64,000 nt of DNA from Eucalyptus grandis (GCF_016545825.1 NC_052614.1:35868072-35932071); one strand, 5' to 3'. Shown: positions 48,201 to 60,171, counted from the stretch's first letter. Made by a program: numbers and translations. The notes: generated by a model not told the origin, from the letters alone.

Positions 48201-50536
48201 AGCAATACGAGTAATAATTTTCTGCAAAATAAACTTACTCAAAATGTCCTTCACTCGAGTAAAAGTACCTCAATTGATTTACTTCACCTCTCATTTTTTA
48301 GTCGTGTAATTAAGGGTGTCAAATGTCAAATACGATTTATATAAACAATTTGACAGGATTACATCGGATTTATATAGACTACCTTTTGATTTCTTAATAG
48401 ATAATAACCCGTAGTGTAATGAAATTTAATTTGAAATACCATCAATTTTTTTTATTTTTTTTAAAGTTTAAGGGTTGGATTTCAATTTGCAAGTTTTGCG
48501 ATTAAAATATATAGGTGGTAAGCTCATGAGGACCCCATCAAGTATCTGCCAAGTTCTTTCACTCTGCTGTACCAACATCGTCCTATTGATGACGAACTAC
48601 GTGATCGTTTTGAGCCTGAAAAATCATGGCCTCGCCAAATGGAAGATTGCTGAATAGCAGCAGCTCGAGGCCGAAAAATTAGAATTCTCTGTTGTGTTTT
48701 TGTAACTGCCGCGCAAATTGTTCTCAGGCTTGTTTACCATCGACGTTCGAAGCATCTCTAGAATGAATTTTGGCTGAACCTACATGACTTTGGTTGAACT
48801 TGTATCAAGTCATCAGATGATTTCATTCAATAGTCTCCTTTCGTTCTGAAGGCGTCGATGGAACACGATTGTCGTGGGACGTAGTAGGAATTGCACTTGG
48901 TCAAGGGACACCGATGAATTTCGCTAAAATGACAGTTTTAATCAGTTGGGACAAGACATTGTTGATGTCGTTAGTTATTCTTATCAATTGCAGCTGCCTC
49001 CTCTCTTCAACATTCCTAAGTCACAGCTCCAATGTTTCGGCGAGCCGCTGTACTGCACCAGAGAGGACATGTTGAGCCGGTGCTGCAGTGCTGAGAGGCC
49101 GCTGGAGAGACTGACTTCAGTCGTGGCGTGGAGCATCTCGATCACGCGGCCTTTGATCTTTGGCGTCGCCCCTTACAACCCCATTCTGGGCGAGACCCAC
49201 CATGTCTCCAGGGGAAACCTCAATGTTCTTCTTGAACAGGTGGCTTGGTTTCTTGTCCAGCATTCATCTAAAGCCGTTTTCACATGGTTTATCTAGTTTT
49301 GCAAGGAAAAAAACATAGTGAGAAGTCTTTTCGATCAGATTTGTCTTCTACAAACCCATACTTCTCCCGACTAGTCTGGTAAGTTGTCAATGTCACAGCC
49401 GATTGACGAGTTAAGCTTCTTGGCTTGCAGGTTTCCCATCACCCACCAGTCTCTGCTCTTCATGCTACAGATGATAGAGAAGAGCTTGAGATGATCTGGT
49501 GTCAACATCCTGTCCCCAAATTTTACGGTATGGTGCTCTTGATCTTCACTTTCTGCTTCTTGATAGTGTTAATTGATCTCTGAACTGTGTGTATGATGCC
49601 GCTCGAGGCAAATTAATGCCAGGCATTTCGCCATTCTTTGATTACAGTTCTACCAATCCTGAGACTAAAGCAGACTCGAATAGCTTTGTTAAACTCGGGG
49701 TTAAAATGTGATTCAGGTACGTCGGTGGAAACGGAGGTGCATGGAAAGAGACAACTTAAGCTCCTCCGTTTAGGAGAGACTTATGTGATGAACTCGCCGA
49801 AGCTCTTGATCAGGTTCTTCCCCGTGCCTGGAGTCGACTGGGTTGGCAATGTCAGGATCACTTGCCAAGGAACGGGCCTTGGAGCCGAGTTGTGTTACCG
49901 AGGCCCTTCCTTGATGGGCAGGAACCGCAGATCGATCAAAGGGAAGATTATGGATCTATCATCCTCGAAGACGTTATATGAAGTCGATGGTCACTGGGAT
50001 AGTACCGTGACAGTGAAGGACGTCAGCAATGGGAAACAAAAAGTGATATACAATGCCGCGGAGATAATATCTGGGTCGAAGACTCCTCAAGTTAAAGACT
50101 CAAAGGTAATTGAAACCTTACCACCATATCTCTACGCTCGAAACCTGTTTTGACGACTATCAGAATACTCTGCAGTTAAATGAGCATGATTTTGTGATTC
50201 CATTTAACACTAATGTTTTCAATTTGTCATATGGGTTTAAGTGCGTTTCTGATTGTGTCGAGCAACCTTTCTTAGTGTGTTTTGGGGAGCGAATCAGCCG
50301 TGGTCTGGAGCGAAGTTAGCCGAGGGATTCTGAGCAAAGACTGGGACAGGGCAAGAGAAGCGAAGAAAGCCGTAGAAGAAGAGCAGAGAAAGCTCAAAAA
50401 GGAAAGAGATTCGAGAGGAGAAACGTGGGTTCCGAAGCATTTCACCGTGTCTTACGACAAGAAAAACGGGTGGGATTGCTTGCCTATTGAAAAATCGGTG
50501 CCCTCAGCACCTATTCATGTCCCATTTGATTGCTAA
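45251..50536 (+). CDS. ORP4: Oxysterol-binding protein-related protein, ORP4 type
   Basis: This is a lipid-transfer protein consisting of the OSBP-related domain alone, with no PH domain, as in the short plant ORP4 group. Such proteins move sterols or phosphoinositides between membranes in the cytosol. Exons: 45251-45262, 47666-47821, 48994-49239, 49431-49527, 49717-50105, 50276-50536; phases agree at every junction. The signature EQVSHHPP is split by intron 3 (EQ at 49234-49239, VSHHPP from 49431). Other family segments are RPGSDLTNFQ, APYNPILGETHH, EVHGKRQLKL, SPKLLIRFFPVPGVDW, YEVDGHWD and GETWVPKHF. The product is 386 residues, the usual length for ORP4 proteins, and has no internal stop. 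Intron 2 uses a GC donor (CAG|GCAAGT). The start is the least certain part: ATG 45251 adds only MPSP before exon 2, and ATG 45148 is the alternative. Confidence 0.92.
45908..46866. repeat. Tandem duplication of about 475 bp in ORP4 intron 1
   Basis: Copy 1 (45908-46382) and copy 2 (46383-46866) both start 'ttgctc(g/a)ccca(c/t)gctttgc' and run to 'cattgaattgtt'. They are nearly identical except for a longer T run in copy 2 (around 46547-46562). Minus-strand frames of 134, 138 and 85 codons are shadows of this duplication. It lies wholly within the first intron. Confidence 0.92.
47822..48993 (+). other. ORP4 intron 2 (GC-AG)
   Basis: It starts GCAAGT and ends TTGCAG. Apart from the non-canonical GC it is a good match to plant GC-AG introns, with an AAGT extension and a strong upstream CAG. 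No inserted element was recognised. Confidence 0.8.
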
Positions 50537-50760
50537 AACTTAGGAATGAGACTGGATTCTTCGGTGTATTGCCTCGAAGTTCATAATTCGTGTATGTGTC
50601 GATGTTCTTACGAGTTAAGGGCTAAAAAATGACCTAGTGATCATAAATTTGTCCTTACTGGAAAATATGGTATGCATACACAGCAAAGCCGCTCCGGAAT
50701 TCTTTGTTTATGGAATGATTGAAGGTTTCCTTCGATTGTAACAATGAGATTATTCCCTTA
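50537..50760 (+). other. Likely 3' UTR of the ORP4-type gene
   Basis: Sequence follows TAA 50534-50536. T-rich and TTGTAA/AATGAGA words near 50735-50755 could serve in polyadenylation. The end is not determined. Confidence 0.4.
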
Positions 50761-50764
50761 GCAG

Positions 50765-51300
50765 GGGGCTTGTTGGAAAGAATGAATGTGGTGTCTTTGC
50801 TTATTCAACTCCCTAAACAAGTCTCCGGATTCAAGTGCAAATACAACGCTGGAAAGATCCATATCTGATAATTTTCATATTGTCTATCATTCATCACCAT
50901 TCGAAGATATTCAGAAACTGATTCTCTTCTTACAGACCGTGTATGAAATGTAATTGTAACAGGAGATCACCCGAGGTCATAGTTTAACTCAGTTTTTCCA
51001 GGGAACTTGGGCAAGAAGAGATTGATTCGTGACTAATCAAGTGATGGCGATTAGCCAACTCCGGACAAGCAAAATTGAACATTTAGAAGAAGCATGAATT
51101 AGTATATGCCACCCCAGCCTATGGAGCATGGTTATTGTAAACTTAATCTTTTCTCTTACTTGCATCTGATTAATACTAGAAACTACAATCACTTCACCAT
51201 CTCCGAATGTTGCTCCTGCATATCCAATTCGCTCCTCCTATTGAACGATTTATCCTTTACTGGGTCCAAATTTGTTCTCCACGACTAGGCTCCACTAGAT
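50765..51300. other. Intergenic DNA between ORP4 and the copia element
   Basis: No gene was recognised. The copia 5' LTR starts immediately after 51300. Confidence 0.5.
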
Positions 51301-51936
51301 TGTTAAATATATCTCTCAAGTTTGAGTCCAAAAATGAAAATTTCATAATCCAAATAGGAATCCAAATAGGTTTCCTATTTTGAACGGATTTCCTAATTGA
51401 ATGGTTTTCCTAATTTTAGAAGGTTTCCTAAAAGGAGGTCTCCTATTTTGGATTCAATTCTTGTCTATATATAAGAGTAGATATACTTTGTGAAGATTAT
51501 CAAAAGAGGAGCTTCTGCTTGTGAATTACGGCCTGAAGATATCCAAGAGTCTTGAAGCGTTGTATATTGAGTGCTTGAAAGTGGGCTCGTTGTTCTTGTT
51601 CATGCAATTACACCAATAACTTTTATGTGTTAAAGCTAATTAAATCTTATGGTAAAATTTGTGTAATTCCTTCAAGAAATTAAGAGATTATTTCGCCAGA
51701 AATTGTGGGTCTAAATATTGCATGAGTTATTAGGTGTAATTGGAGCTTGGAAAATACTAAGAGTATTTGAATGACTCGGGTATAGTTGTAATCTCTGTTG
51801 TATCGCTTGATCTATAGTGGAATATATTGCTAGTCTTCTCGTGGACATAGGTTACTACGATCGAACCACATAAATCTTGTGTTGATTTTATTTTCTTGTT
51901 CTGTCTATTTTATTACTTGATCATTCGCTTGTCACA
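51301..51936 (+). repeat. 5' LTR of the Ty1/copia element
   Basis: 636 bp, starting TGTTAAATATATC and ending CGCTTGTCACA, followed by a degenerate Met-type primer-binding site, TTGATATTAGAG (51940-51951). A collinear partner begins at 54481. A TATATATAAGAG promoter-like word is at about 51465. Confidence 0.88.
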
Positions 51937-51959
51937 ATAATTGATATTAGAGTTAGGCT

Positions 51960-54110
51960 TGGCCGAGTTGAAGCAAATCGATGACGAAAGAAGAAGGAAA
52001 TGTGAGAATCGACAAATTTGATGGGAAGATTTTGGTTTCTAGAAGATGCATATTAAAGATTATCTCTATCAAATGAAAATGAACATGCCCACTATTTGGG
52101 AGAAGTTAGATACAATGAAGCAAGCTGATTGTAAATTGCTAGATAGATGAACTATAGGTGTCATTCGGCTAACATTGGCTAGTAATGTTGCGTTTAACAT
52201 CGTAATTGAGAAGACCGATATGAGTTTGATGAAAGCCTTATCGGATATACACGAGAAGCCTTCTGCAATCAATAATTCTATTTGACGCGATGCCTGTTTA
52301 ATTTGAAGATGAGCAAAGGCGTGTCAGTTCAGATCATATCAATGAATTTAATGTGATTGTTAGTCAATTGAATTCGGTTGAGATTAACTTTAAACATGAG
52401 GTACGTGTTTTGATTATGTTATTCTCATTACCTAATAGTTGGACTACTATCATTATTATTGTCAGTAATTCATCTGGGTCAATAAGGTTGACATTTGATA
52501 GGGTTCGAGATTTAATTTCGAATGAGGACATATGTAAAAGAGAATCTAGCGAATGTGTATCTTCCACTTTAGTAGGTGAAAATAAAGGAAGAACTAGTAT
52601 ATGTGTTAGCAGGGGTAGTATAAACATAAATAGATGCAGTCAATCTAAAACTGGTAGTGCTATTTGTTGGAGTTGTAGTAAGGGGAGGCATTTTAAAAGA
52701 AATTGCCTTAAACTTAAAAAACAAGAGGGGTAAGAGAATTATAGTTGATTCTATGGATGATGTTGTAGCTATAGTTGTTGTTAATTTGGATAGTGCTAAT
52801 TATGTCTTATTTGTCAATGATTATTCATTGTTTAATGAATGGATTATGGATTTTGGTTATTCGTTTCATGTTACACCAAATAGAAACTAATTTACTAATT
52901 ACCATTGCATGGATAATAGTTTAGTGTAGTTGGGGAACAACGCTAAGTGCGATATTGTATATATTGGCGATGTTAAAATCATAATACATGATGGCATTAT
53001 GAGGACATTGACTGGAGTGAGCTAGGTGTTGGTTATCTCTAGATTGTGAAATTTTGAAAATTATTTGAGATGCCTCGATGATAATGAAATGAATCAAGTA
53101 TAGTGGCTTGAACAAGCTTCAAGGTGAGACAGTGATAGATTTTGTTGTGAAGACGTCGATGCATATGTTCGAGAGCCTGAGTTGTAGCATATGCATTTTG
53201 GGCACATTAGCGAGAGAAGTCTGAAGGTTTTAAGTGGAAGAAATTTATTGCGTGATTATGTTGCTAATGAACTGAATGTATGCAAGTGCTGTGATTTAAA
53301 TCAATAGTGGCAAGGGTAGTTTTGTACGACTGCTAAACAAACAATGAAAGTTGCAGAGTTAATTCACTTGAATGTCTGTAGCTTATTGCAATTTCCTTCA
53401 AAGAAGAGTGTTAGATTTAAGCTAACAGTTGTTGATGACTACTCAAGGAAGGCTAAGGTGTTTGTGCTTAGGAAAAAAGTTTGATACTGTTGTCGAGATT
53501 AGTCAATTGAGAGTTTTGATATAAAAGGAGACTGGTAAAGCGATCAAGTGGGTATGAATTGATAGTAGCATGAAGTTTTGCTTGAAGTTGTTAAATGAAT
53601 TATGCATGAAGGAAGTCATTGTGAAACACCACACTAATGCTAATGAATCACAAAATGTTGCGGAATTGATGAGTCAAACATTACTAGAGATGACCCATAA
53701 AATGCTATCTACTATTGGTATGGTTTGGAGATTCTTGGCGGATGCATTTAGTATGGTGAGCTACCTAATTAATAGATCCCCATCTATTATGATTAGATGT
53801 CGGACTCTTGAAGATGTGTAGTTAGGTAACGTTACTGATTATTTTTTTCTTAGAATATTTGGTTGACCTTGTTATGTTTGCGTTAGTGATGATAATAGAA
53901 GGGCAAGAAAGTGCATGATCCTAGGTTATGCACAAGGTGAGCGCGGTTATCAATTGTGGTGCCCTAAATTAAATTCACTTGTTATCAATAGAGAAGTTAC
54001 ATTTGACAAGTCTCCGATACTTCTGGCTAAAAGTGATTGTAGTAGTGTTTATACAGATTTGAATAGTATTCAGTTTGAGGGGGGAATTGCAACCAAAAAC
54101 TCCTAAGATA
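51960..54110 (+). pseudogene. copia gag-protease-integrase remnant
   Basis: Frame changes and stops separate the recognisable segments: gag from about 51980, knuckle at 52673-52714, protease at 52830-52890, and integrase parts at 53340-53490, 53570-53821 and 53915-54040. No RT block follows. Shortened interiors like this are typical of elements mobilised in trans or of internal deletion after insertion. Confidence 0.82.
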
Positions 54111-54480
54111 ACCAGTACTAGCGAAGTAATGGACACAGATGGTGCTTGTAGCAAGGTGGAGCGCGTAGAGCTAATGTTTACCGTAACTACTGATATTGAC
54201 AAGGTACGTGTTTGATCTCCTGACAAGTATGGATGCAACAATGTTTGTGCTTCATTGGTGATAAAGGATGTTGTGTCGGAAAATCCTTACAAAGTAATTA
54301 AAGGTGCATGTGGATTTGGTGTTCTGATGAGAACCGTTATGGCGAAGTTCAAGTGTAGCTTGGACTTAAAAAATATTTGTTGCGATTGAGTTCATTAGGG
54401 GTTGCGTGAGAGTAGTAACAGAGTTTGAATTTTTATGAAGCAATTGTAACTTGGCTCAAATGTCGAGCCAAGGTAGAGAT

Positions 54481-54877
54481 TGTTAAATAGATCTTGAGTT
54501 TGAGTCTAAAACGAAAAAGTTTCCTAACTCAAATAGGTATCATATTTTGAATAGATTTCCTAATTGAATGGTTTTCCTAATTTGAGAAGGTTTTCTAAAA
54601 GGAGATTTCCTATTTTGGATCCAATTCTTGTCTATATATGAGAAGTGGATGTTCCTTGTGAAGATTATCAGAAGGAGAGCTTTTGCTTTTGAATTATGCC
54701 CTAAAGATATCCTAGAGTCTTGAAGCACGATATATTGAGTGCTTGAAAGTGGGCTTGTTGTTCTTGTTCGTGCAATTACACCAAAAGCTTTTATGTGTTG
54801 AAGCCAATTAAATCTTGTCGTTAGGATTTGTGTAATTCCTTTGTGAGATTGAAAGATTATTTCATGAGGAACTGTAG
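54481..54877 (+). repeat. copia 3' LTR, first part
   Basis: It starts TGTTAAATAGATC directly after a purine tract (AAGGTAGAGAT). It is collinear with 51301 onward until interrupted at 54877 by the solo-LTR-like insertion. Confidence 0.88.
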
Positions 54878-55618
54878 TGTCACGCCCTGATTCTCGAGCG
54901 CGTGCCCATCCCTCTGGTGGTCGATAAAAATTTGTGACTTCCCAGGACGAATCGCCAACCCTTTCTTTTTATTACACATGCGGAAGCGATTAACAAATCC
55001 CCTGATAGTAATCATCTTGGGATAGAAAGGCAGGACAACAGATTCTCAAACAAAACATGCTTTTAAATACATTGAGTCAAGTACAAAAGTCTGACTTACC
55101 AGCTCTCAAGAGAAGCTGTCCTATATGACTTACACTTCAGATCAACTTAGCTCGGCTCCAGACCCTCCACTCTACGGCTCTGAAAAATGAGTCCACGACG
55201 AAGTGAGATATAAATTTCAGTGAGTTCATGCTCTAAACCCCGATTAGGAGGGTAATACGCCTAGAGGCGCCCTAACCACACAATTAGAGTAAATGACTTA
55301 TCTCGCCTCAGTTCCTTCCTATATGTCAACATAGTTCATATCACAATGTATATAATCAATGCAATATAACAATTGAGATACATCATCGACTCAATTAATT
55401 ACAAGAGTCCCGATTATAAGGCCGGACCGTTATGACACGTCCCATACCATGTCACATAATTTTGTCTCATAATTAGGCGCATCAACTCAAATGCTTATGT
55501 GTATATAGCAAATTCACACACCAATTGAAATGTCTCAAATCACATCTCTACCAATCACCACACCTCAGTTGATCATGTAATTCAAGTAATTACGGTCACA
55601 CAAGCACAATCTAATCGT

Positions 55619-55807
55619 TACACGGCGGATCCAACTGATATACAGCGGAATTATCCGTCACATAGCGGATTTAATTGACATACAATGGATTTATCCGTCA
55701 CAGAGTGGATTTATTCGTCACATAGCGGATCTATCCGTCACATAACGGATCTATCTGACATACCGCGGATCTATCTGTCACATAGCGGATTTATCCATCA
55801 CATAGCT
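55619..55807. repeat. Minisatellite of about 20 bp in the solo LTR
   Basis: About nine diverged units of the form CACATAGCGGATYTATCYGT follow each other without spacers. Variation occurs mainly in the TAGCGG portion. Confidence 0.85.
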
Positions 55808-56098
55808 AAGCGTTGTCTCATCCCATCGAGCATGATAACGTCTACCTCAAGACGGCTTTTCATTTGAAAGAATCGTTCACCCGACATATAATGGATGACG
55901 AATTCTCCTAACTTGCACACGATTATCCATTCCCAACCAAGGACATTGTGCTTTACACTTAAAATTCTCAATTAAACATAATGTCCTGGCCTATTTTCAT
56001 CACGTTAATAATACCCGATAAAATAATCGTGTGTGGGTACACGGTTGGCCTGAGCCAAAATTTTCATATTTTTACTTTAGAAAATCCCACTATTTATA

Positions 56099-56279
56099 CC
56101 ACCGCTTGCGGTGGCGTAGCTGGCTTTGGGCTTTCTCTCCTTCACGAAGGGGAGGAGTTCAAATCCCAGAGGCGTCGCATTCGCGAGATTCACCCGCGGC
56201 TTGGTCTGTGGTGGTGGCTCAGTCCGCCTCGAACGCCGGCTGTCGGTTGTATGGTGGTTCCCAGGTCACAAAAAAAAAA
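56099..56279 (+). mobile_element. tRNA-derived SINE, 181 bp, inside the solo LTR
   Basis: It starts CCACCGCTTGCGGTGGC, with an A box TGGCGTAGCTGG (56112-56123) and a B box GAGTTCAAATCCC (56155-56167). It ends in a poly(A) run. Target-site duplications are AAAATCCCACTATTTATA (56081-56098) and the same word with one T-to-C change (56280-56297). Same family as the minus-strand SINE at 42891-43087. Confidence 0.9.
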
Positions 56280-58417
56280 AAAATCCCACTACTTATAAAC
56301 ATTTTTGGCGTTGTAAACCAATACCCCCGGTACTTTCTAATTAATTATTGAAATTACTTAATTTATGATAAATACCCAAAATTATAGTTTCCACTCAATT
56401 CACACCATTGAACATTCAATTGTAGAAATTAACCACACCATTGCAATCAGCATAAAATTCCGGTCACCATCTATCCCGGTCTATTTTTCGGAAAATAATT
56501 TAATAATTAATTAATTACCGAAATTAATTAAATAAATGCTAAAATTGCTAATCTAACCACCTATTGAACTAAATAAATTATCCTAACCATTCTAACTACT
56601 AGGCCACATAATAAACTAACGAATTACAATTTCTAACCACCTAAATTATTAATCTAACTAACCTAAATTAATTAAATAAACTAATAACTACACTAATCTA
56701 AGCTTAATTAAATATAAACACCCATTAAATGTTATTAGCCTACTAAGTAGAGTTTTAGTACATGAACTCAACGGTTTAACGTGAAAACTGGTTCACTGTG
56801 ATGGTGGTGCGACGGGGCCGAAACTCGGGCCTATGGCGATGCCGAGGGGAGCTTGGGCCGGGCCAAACAAGCCATGCAAGCCCACAGCAACTGCTGGGCT
56901 TGGCTGGACTTAATTGATAAGCTAAGAAGCAAGGGCTAGGCTGATTTTCGCGGGCTGCAGCAGCTGAAATTCACGGGCTGGACTGAAACTCAAGTGGGCT
57001 GAGCTCACGGGCTGAAGAAAAATGCATGGGCTGCTGCTGTGGACGCTGGACTTGGGCCGCTGAACCTGCGGGCTGACTTCGAGCGAGCTGGGCCACGAAG
57101 AAGCAGCTTCGGTGGACGCTTGGCGGTCAACAACCAGGGAGATGGAGCTGCTTCGTTGACCAGGTGAAGTGAGCTGGCGTTGGGGGAGTTGTCGCGGACG
57201 AAGAGGGGGAAAGCAGCTTCGGGCGGGGCTTCTGGGCTCGAGGGACATGGAGCAGATGGGCCGCAGAATTCGAAGGGGAAGGGGAGAGGAACAATGGAGT
57301 CGACGATGGTGGGGGTGCAGCTGGGATTGTTGACTTGGACGTGTGGCAGCAAGATGGCTTCGATGGGAGAGGAGGCAGCGGATGGTGGGGCGATAGGCGG
57401 TCGTTGATGCTGAGGTTGACACGAGCAGCTCCGTGGCAGCATATAAGGAGGGATGGAGCAGCAGATTCGAAGGGGGAATTGGCTGAGGCGCTGGCAGAGA
57501 GAGACGGACGAAGAAAGGCGCTGCTTCGGTGGAAGAATAAAAGAAGATGAGCTGCAAGTGTTGGCGCGTGGGATGGAGATGAGGACAGGTTGTTGCGGTG
57601 GAAAGAAGCCAGCGTTGGGTGGGGAATTGAAGAGAAGCGAGGGATGAAAGAAGATGATCGAACGGTAGGGAAGAAAGATAAAAGAGGAGCCACGGAAGAG
57701 GAGAAATCGATCACGCTGGCGTGGGCAGAAGAGAGACCGAAAGAGAGGGGGAGGCTTAAAGTCAAGATAAATATCTCCCTAATTAAAGCTTTGTGCCCCC
57801 TAATGTCCCTCATGCATATTCCTTGGTCCCCCTAATTCTTTCTTGCATTTTATTTCCACAAATTAACCAATTTGATACAAATGTTGCACCCCCAAAGCCT
57901 AGGTCCGAATTTACTTCAATTTGAGCTTCAATTTCTATTCAAATTTCCTCAATTCGACATCCAATTTTGTTGAAAAAAAGCCCACATAATTTCTAAAGTT
58001 CCCTTTCACCAAGTAGCTCGGTTAGGAGGCCAAAATCCCCTTTAATTTGGCCAATCCAAATTTCCGTTCGTTTTCGAATCATCCGAATCGATTTTCAGTA
58101 AAAATCCCGAACTCGATGGAATTTCTCCGAAAGACGAGACGGCGTCTTATAAATGAATCGTGACATGCTCGAATGTTCGATTTCCGAAACCGAATTCAAT
58201 TTCGTGATTAAAATCGACCGAACGCGATTTTAGTCCAATCTGACTTACCGAGTAGCTCTTAGGAATTTTACTGCGGTTATAACCTTTAACGGCTTCACCC
58301 AATAGATTGGTTAACTCATGAGTGATTAGCTCAGAGAAAAAAAGACCATAGGTGCGCAGATGAGATGCCCATTTCATATATTCGGGATGGAGTCGAAATT
58401 TAGGATATCACATGTAG

Positions 58418-58620
58418 AGTTAAACATTGCATGAATTATTGAGTATAATTGAGGTTTGGGAAACACTGAGAGTATTTGAGTGCCTTGAGTGTGGTTATAT
58501 TTTACATTGTATCGCTTGATCTTTAATGGGATTCATCGCTTCTCTACCTATGGATGTAGATCATTATGATCGAACCATGTAAATTTGATATCTGATTTAT
58601 TTTATTGTTTTGTCTATTAT
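58418..58620 (+). repeat. copia 3' LTR, second part
   Basis: It resumes the LTR with 'aaacattgcatgaattatt' and runs through CGATCGAACCA-like and TTTGTCTATT words matching 51700-51915. Similarity is lost after about 58620. Confidence 0.82.
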
Positions 58621-58624
58621 ACTA

Positions 58625-59137
58625 AACTCTACGCACCATATGCTATGGTATCCCTCTCGGTCTTGAGAGGCCGAATAGGACTCCTACTTGGGCAAGAAGA
58701 ATTGGCCCTACTGGGGCTTGGAGCATAGCTCCACTAGCAAGCTGCACATCGGGCTCGAGACATAAAGCCTCTCTAAAAGACTAGTCTCAGGAGGGTCGGT
58801 TATTGGCACACGCTGCACACGGTTGGCTTGCATACTGAGCATCTTGAACAGGACCACCAGATTCATGGGGGGAGACATCGGCTTGGAGGGCTGAGAAGGC
58901 CAAGAGGAAATAGAGGTGGCTTGCCTCGAAGGCCTTGTCGGGCCTCAAAAGATTCGACTTGGAGCATGTTGTGGTGGAGAGAAGCTATGAAGCCGTGCAG
59001 AGGAAGGGCCTACTGGAGAGCTTATTGCCATTGCTAGTGACTTGGCCCACCGTGACAGGAGGCTCAAAGTACTCCAAGCAGCCATTCAGATGGACCACAC
59101 GTATGTAATTCATCAACCCTTTAGCTAATGATCCGCT
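58625..59137. other. Unassigned GC-richer segment
   Basis: The stretch 58640-59100 is GC-richer than its flanks and has a 69-codon plus frame (58828-59037), but I recognise no domain. It might be part of an older element or a decayed gene. Confidence 0.4.
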
Positions 59138-59145
59138 AGAGAAAC

Positions 59146-60171
59146 TAGGGGTGAGCATCAGTCTAGGGTCAACCCTAGACCAACCTTGGATCGGCCCAAC
59201 CCTGTCGGTCTTGGTCCGGTTCCCAAGGAAACTAGGTTGGTCCTTGGTCCTAGAATTTTTGGACCAGCACTGTGCGGGTTGGTCCTCAGTTCTGAGAGTT
59301 TTAGGTCGGTCAAATTTGGACCAACCCTGAATATATATATCTAATATATTATTTATAATTTTTTTATATAGAAAAAACCTTAAATTAAACAACGTCAACA
59401 ACATGAAATAGCTCTTTAGTGAGTGGTTCAAGTAATTTTACATTGTTCTTTAATAACTTAGATTTTTAATGTCTTTTATGGCGTCAATAGTCATAATTTG
59501 CGAAGGAGGAAAATGTTTTTGTGAGGAGTTCTCACGGCGTCCAAAAAGGTATAAACAACTCATTATGGCATCTTCTTCTAGTATTCGTTCTCTTCTATCT
59601 TATATGTCCTCTTAGTCTTCAATTTGCCAAACTTGAAAGAAACAATTTCTCCACTCACCACTTGACACTCGCCTCATTTGCTTTGGGTCACTCGTGTTGA
59701 TCGCCGCTCGATGCTCGCTTGGCTTGTTGCTTCCCGCTTGACATTCGATGCTCATTCTGTTCGACACTCACCCCACTTAACCCTCACTGCCTGCCTTTCT
59801 TAGCTAACCTCGCTCATCATCGAACCCATTGGGTCGGTACGGTCCTCGGTTGCAGTTTCAAGGAGTACAAAAAATGAAATAAAAATTATTGGTTAGTCCT
59901 GGATTGACCTTGAAATCAGACCGAACTCATTGGATCAGTTCGGTCTTCAATCGCTTTTTTAAGGAGTACAAAAAATGAAATAAAAAATTATTGGTTGGTT
60001 CCAGGTTGACCTTGGAACTGGATCGAACCTATTGGGTCAGTCTGGAGTCTGGTCCTTGGTCTCAAGTTCAATAGAGTCGGTTCTCGGTCCCAAAATTGAG
60101 GACCGACATTGTGCGGGTTGGTCCTAGGGTTAGGGGATGGACCGGCCCAATTCGGACCATGCTCACCCCTA
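59146..60171. mobile_element. hAT-like non-autonomous DNA transposon, 1026 bp
   Basis: Perfect 13-bp terminal inverted repeats, TAGGGGTGAGCAT at the left and ATGCTCACCCCTA at the right. They are flanked by a perfect 8-bp target-site duplication AGAGAAAC (59138-59145 and 60172-60179), the size typical of hAT elements. Subterminal regions carry many GGTTGGTCC, GGACCAACC and GGTCCTTGGT words in both orientations. No transposase is encoded; the 148-codon minus frame at 58985-59431 spans the left boundary and is spurious. Confidence 0.9.

Larger units (their letters stand above)
54878..58412 (+). mobile_element. Solo-LTR-like insertion of 3.5 kb, inside the copia 3' LTR
   Basis: It starts TGTCACGCCCTGATTCTCGAG and ends AATTTAGGATATCACA. 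It is flanked by a perfect 5-bp target-site duplication TGTAG (54873-54877 and 58413-58417). The termini (TGTCACGCCC...ATATCACA) are typical of LTRs of large plant Ty3/gypsy elements. I see no internal LTR pair, primer-binding site or pol coding, so a solo LTR left by recombination fits best; a coding-less large derivative is the alternative. Inside are a 20-bp satellite (55619-55807), a SINE (56099-56279) and a GC-rich segment (56790-57760) whose minus-strand frames of 145-228 codons are low-complexity and not credible genes. Confidence 0.8.
51301..58620 (+). mobile_element. Decayed Ty1/copia retrotransposon with nested insertions
   Basis: LTRs are at 51301-51936 and 54481-54877 + 58418-58620, the second split by a 3.5-kb insertion. 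The 2.5-kb interior encodes in order: gag remnants (NVRIDKFDGK), a CCHC knuckle (CWSCSKGRHFKRNC at 52673-52714), a protease motif in which the usual DSG is replaced by DFG (near 52846), a pre-integrase segment and an integrase core (VDDYSRKAKVF, then NESQNVAELM). Reverse transcriptase and RNase H are absent, and stops occur throughout. The 3' LTR loses similarity near 58620, about 15-20 bp short of its expected end, so a target-site duplication cannot be checked. Confidence 0.88.

Noticed and set aside
55619..55807. Possible CRISPR-like array of 20-bp repeats
   Set aside because: Units are contiguous, diverged and lack unique spacers, and the host is a plant nuclear genome. It is a minisatellite.
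56922..57813. Minus-strand open frames of 145, 211 and 228 codons
   Set aside because: They overlap in different frames, are rich in Ser/Pro/Leu, have no recognisable domain and lie in the GC-rich part of the solo-LTR-like insertion. Low-complexity composition explains them.
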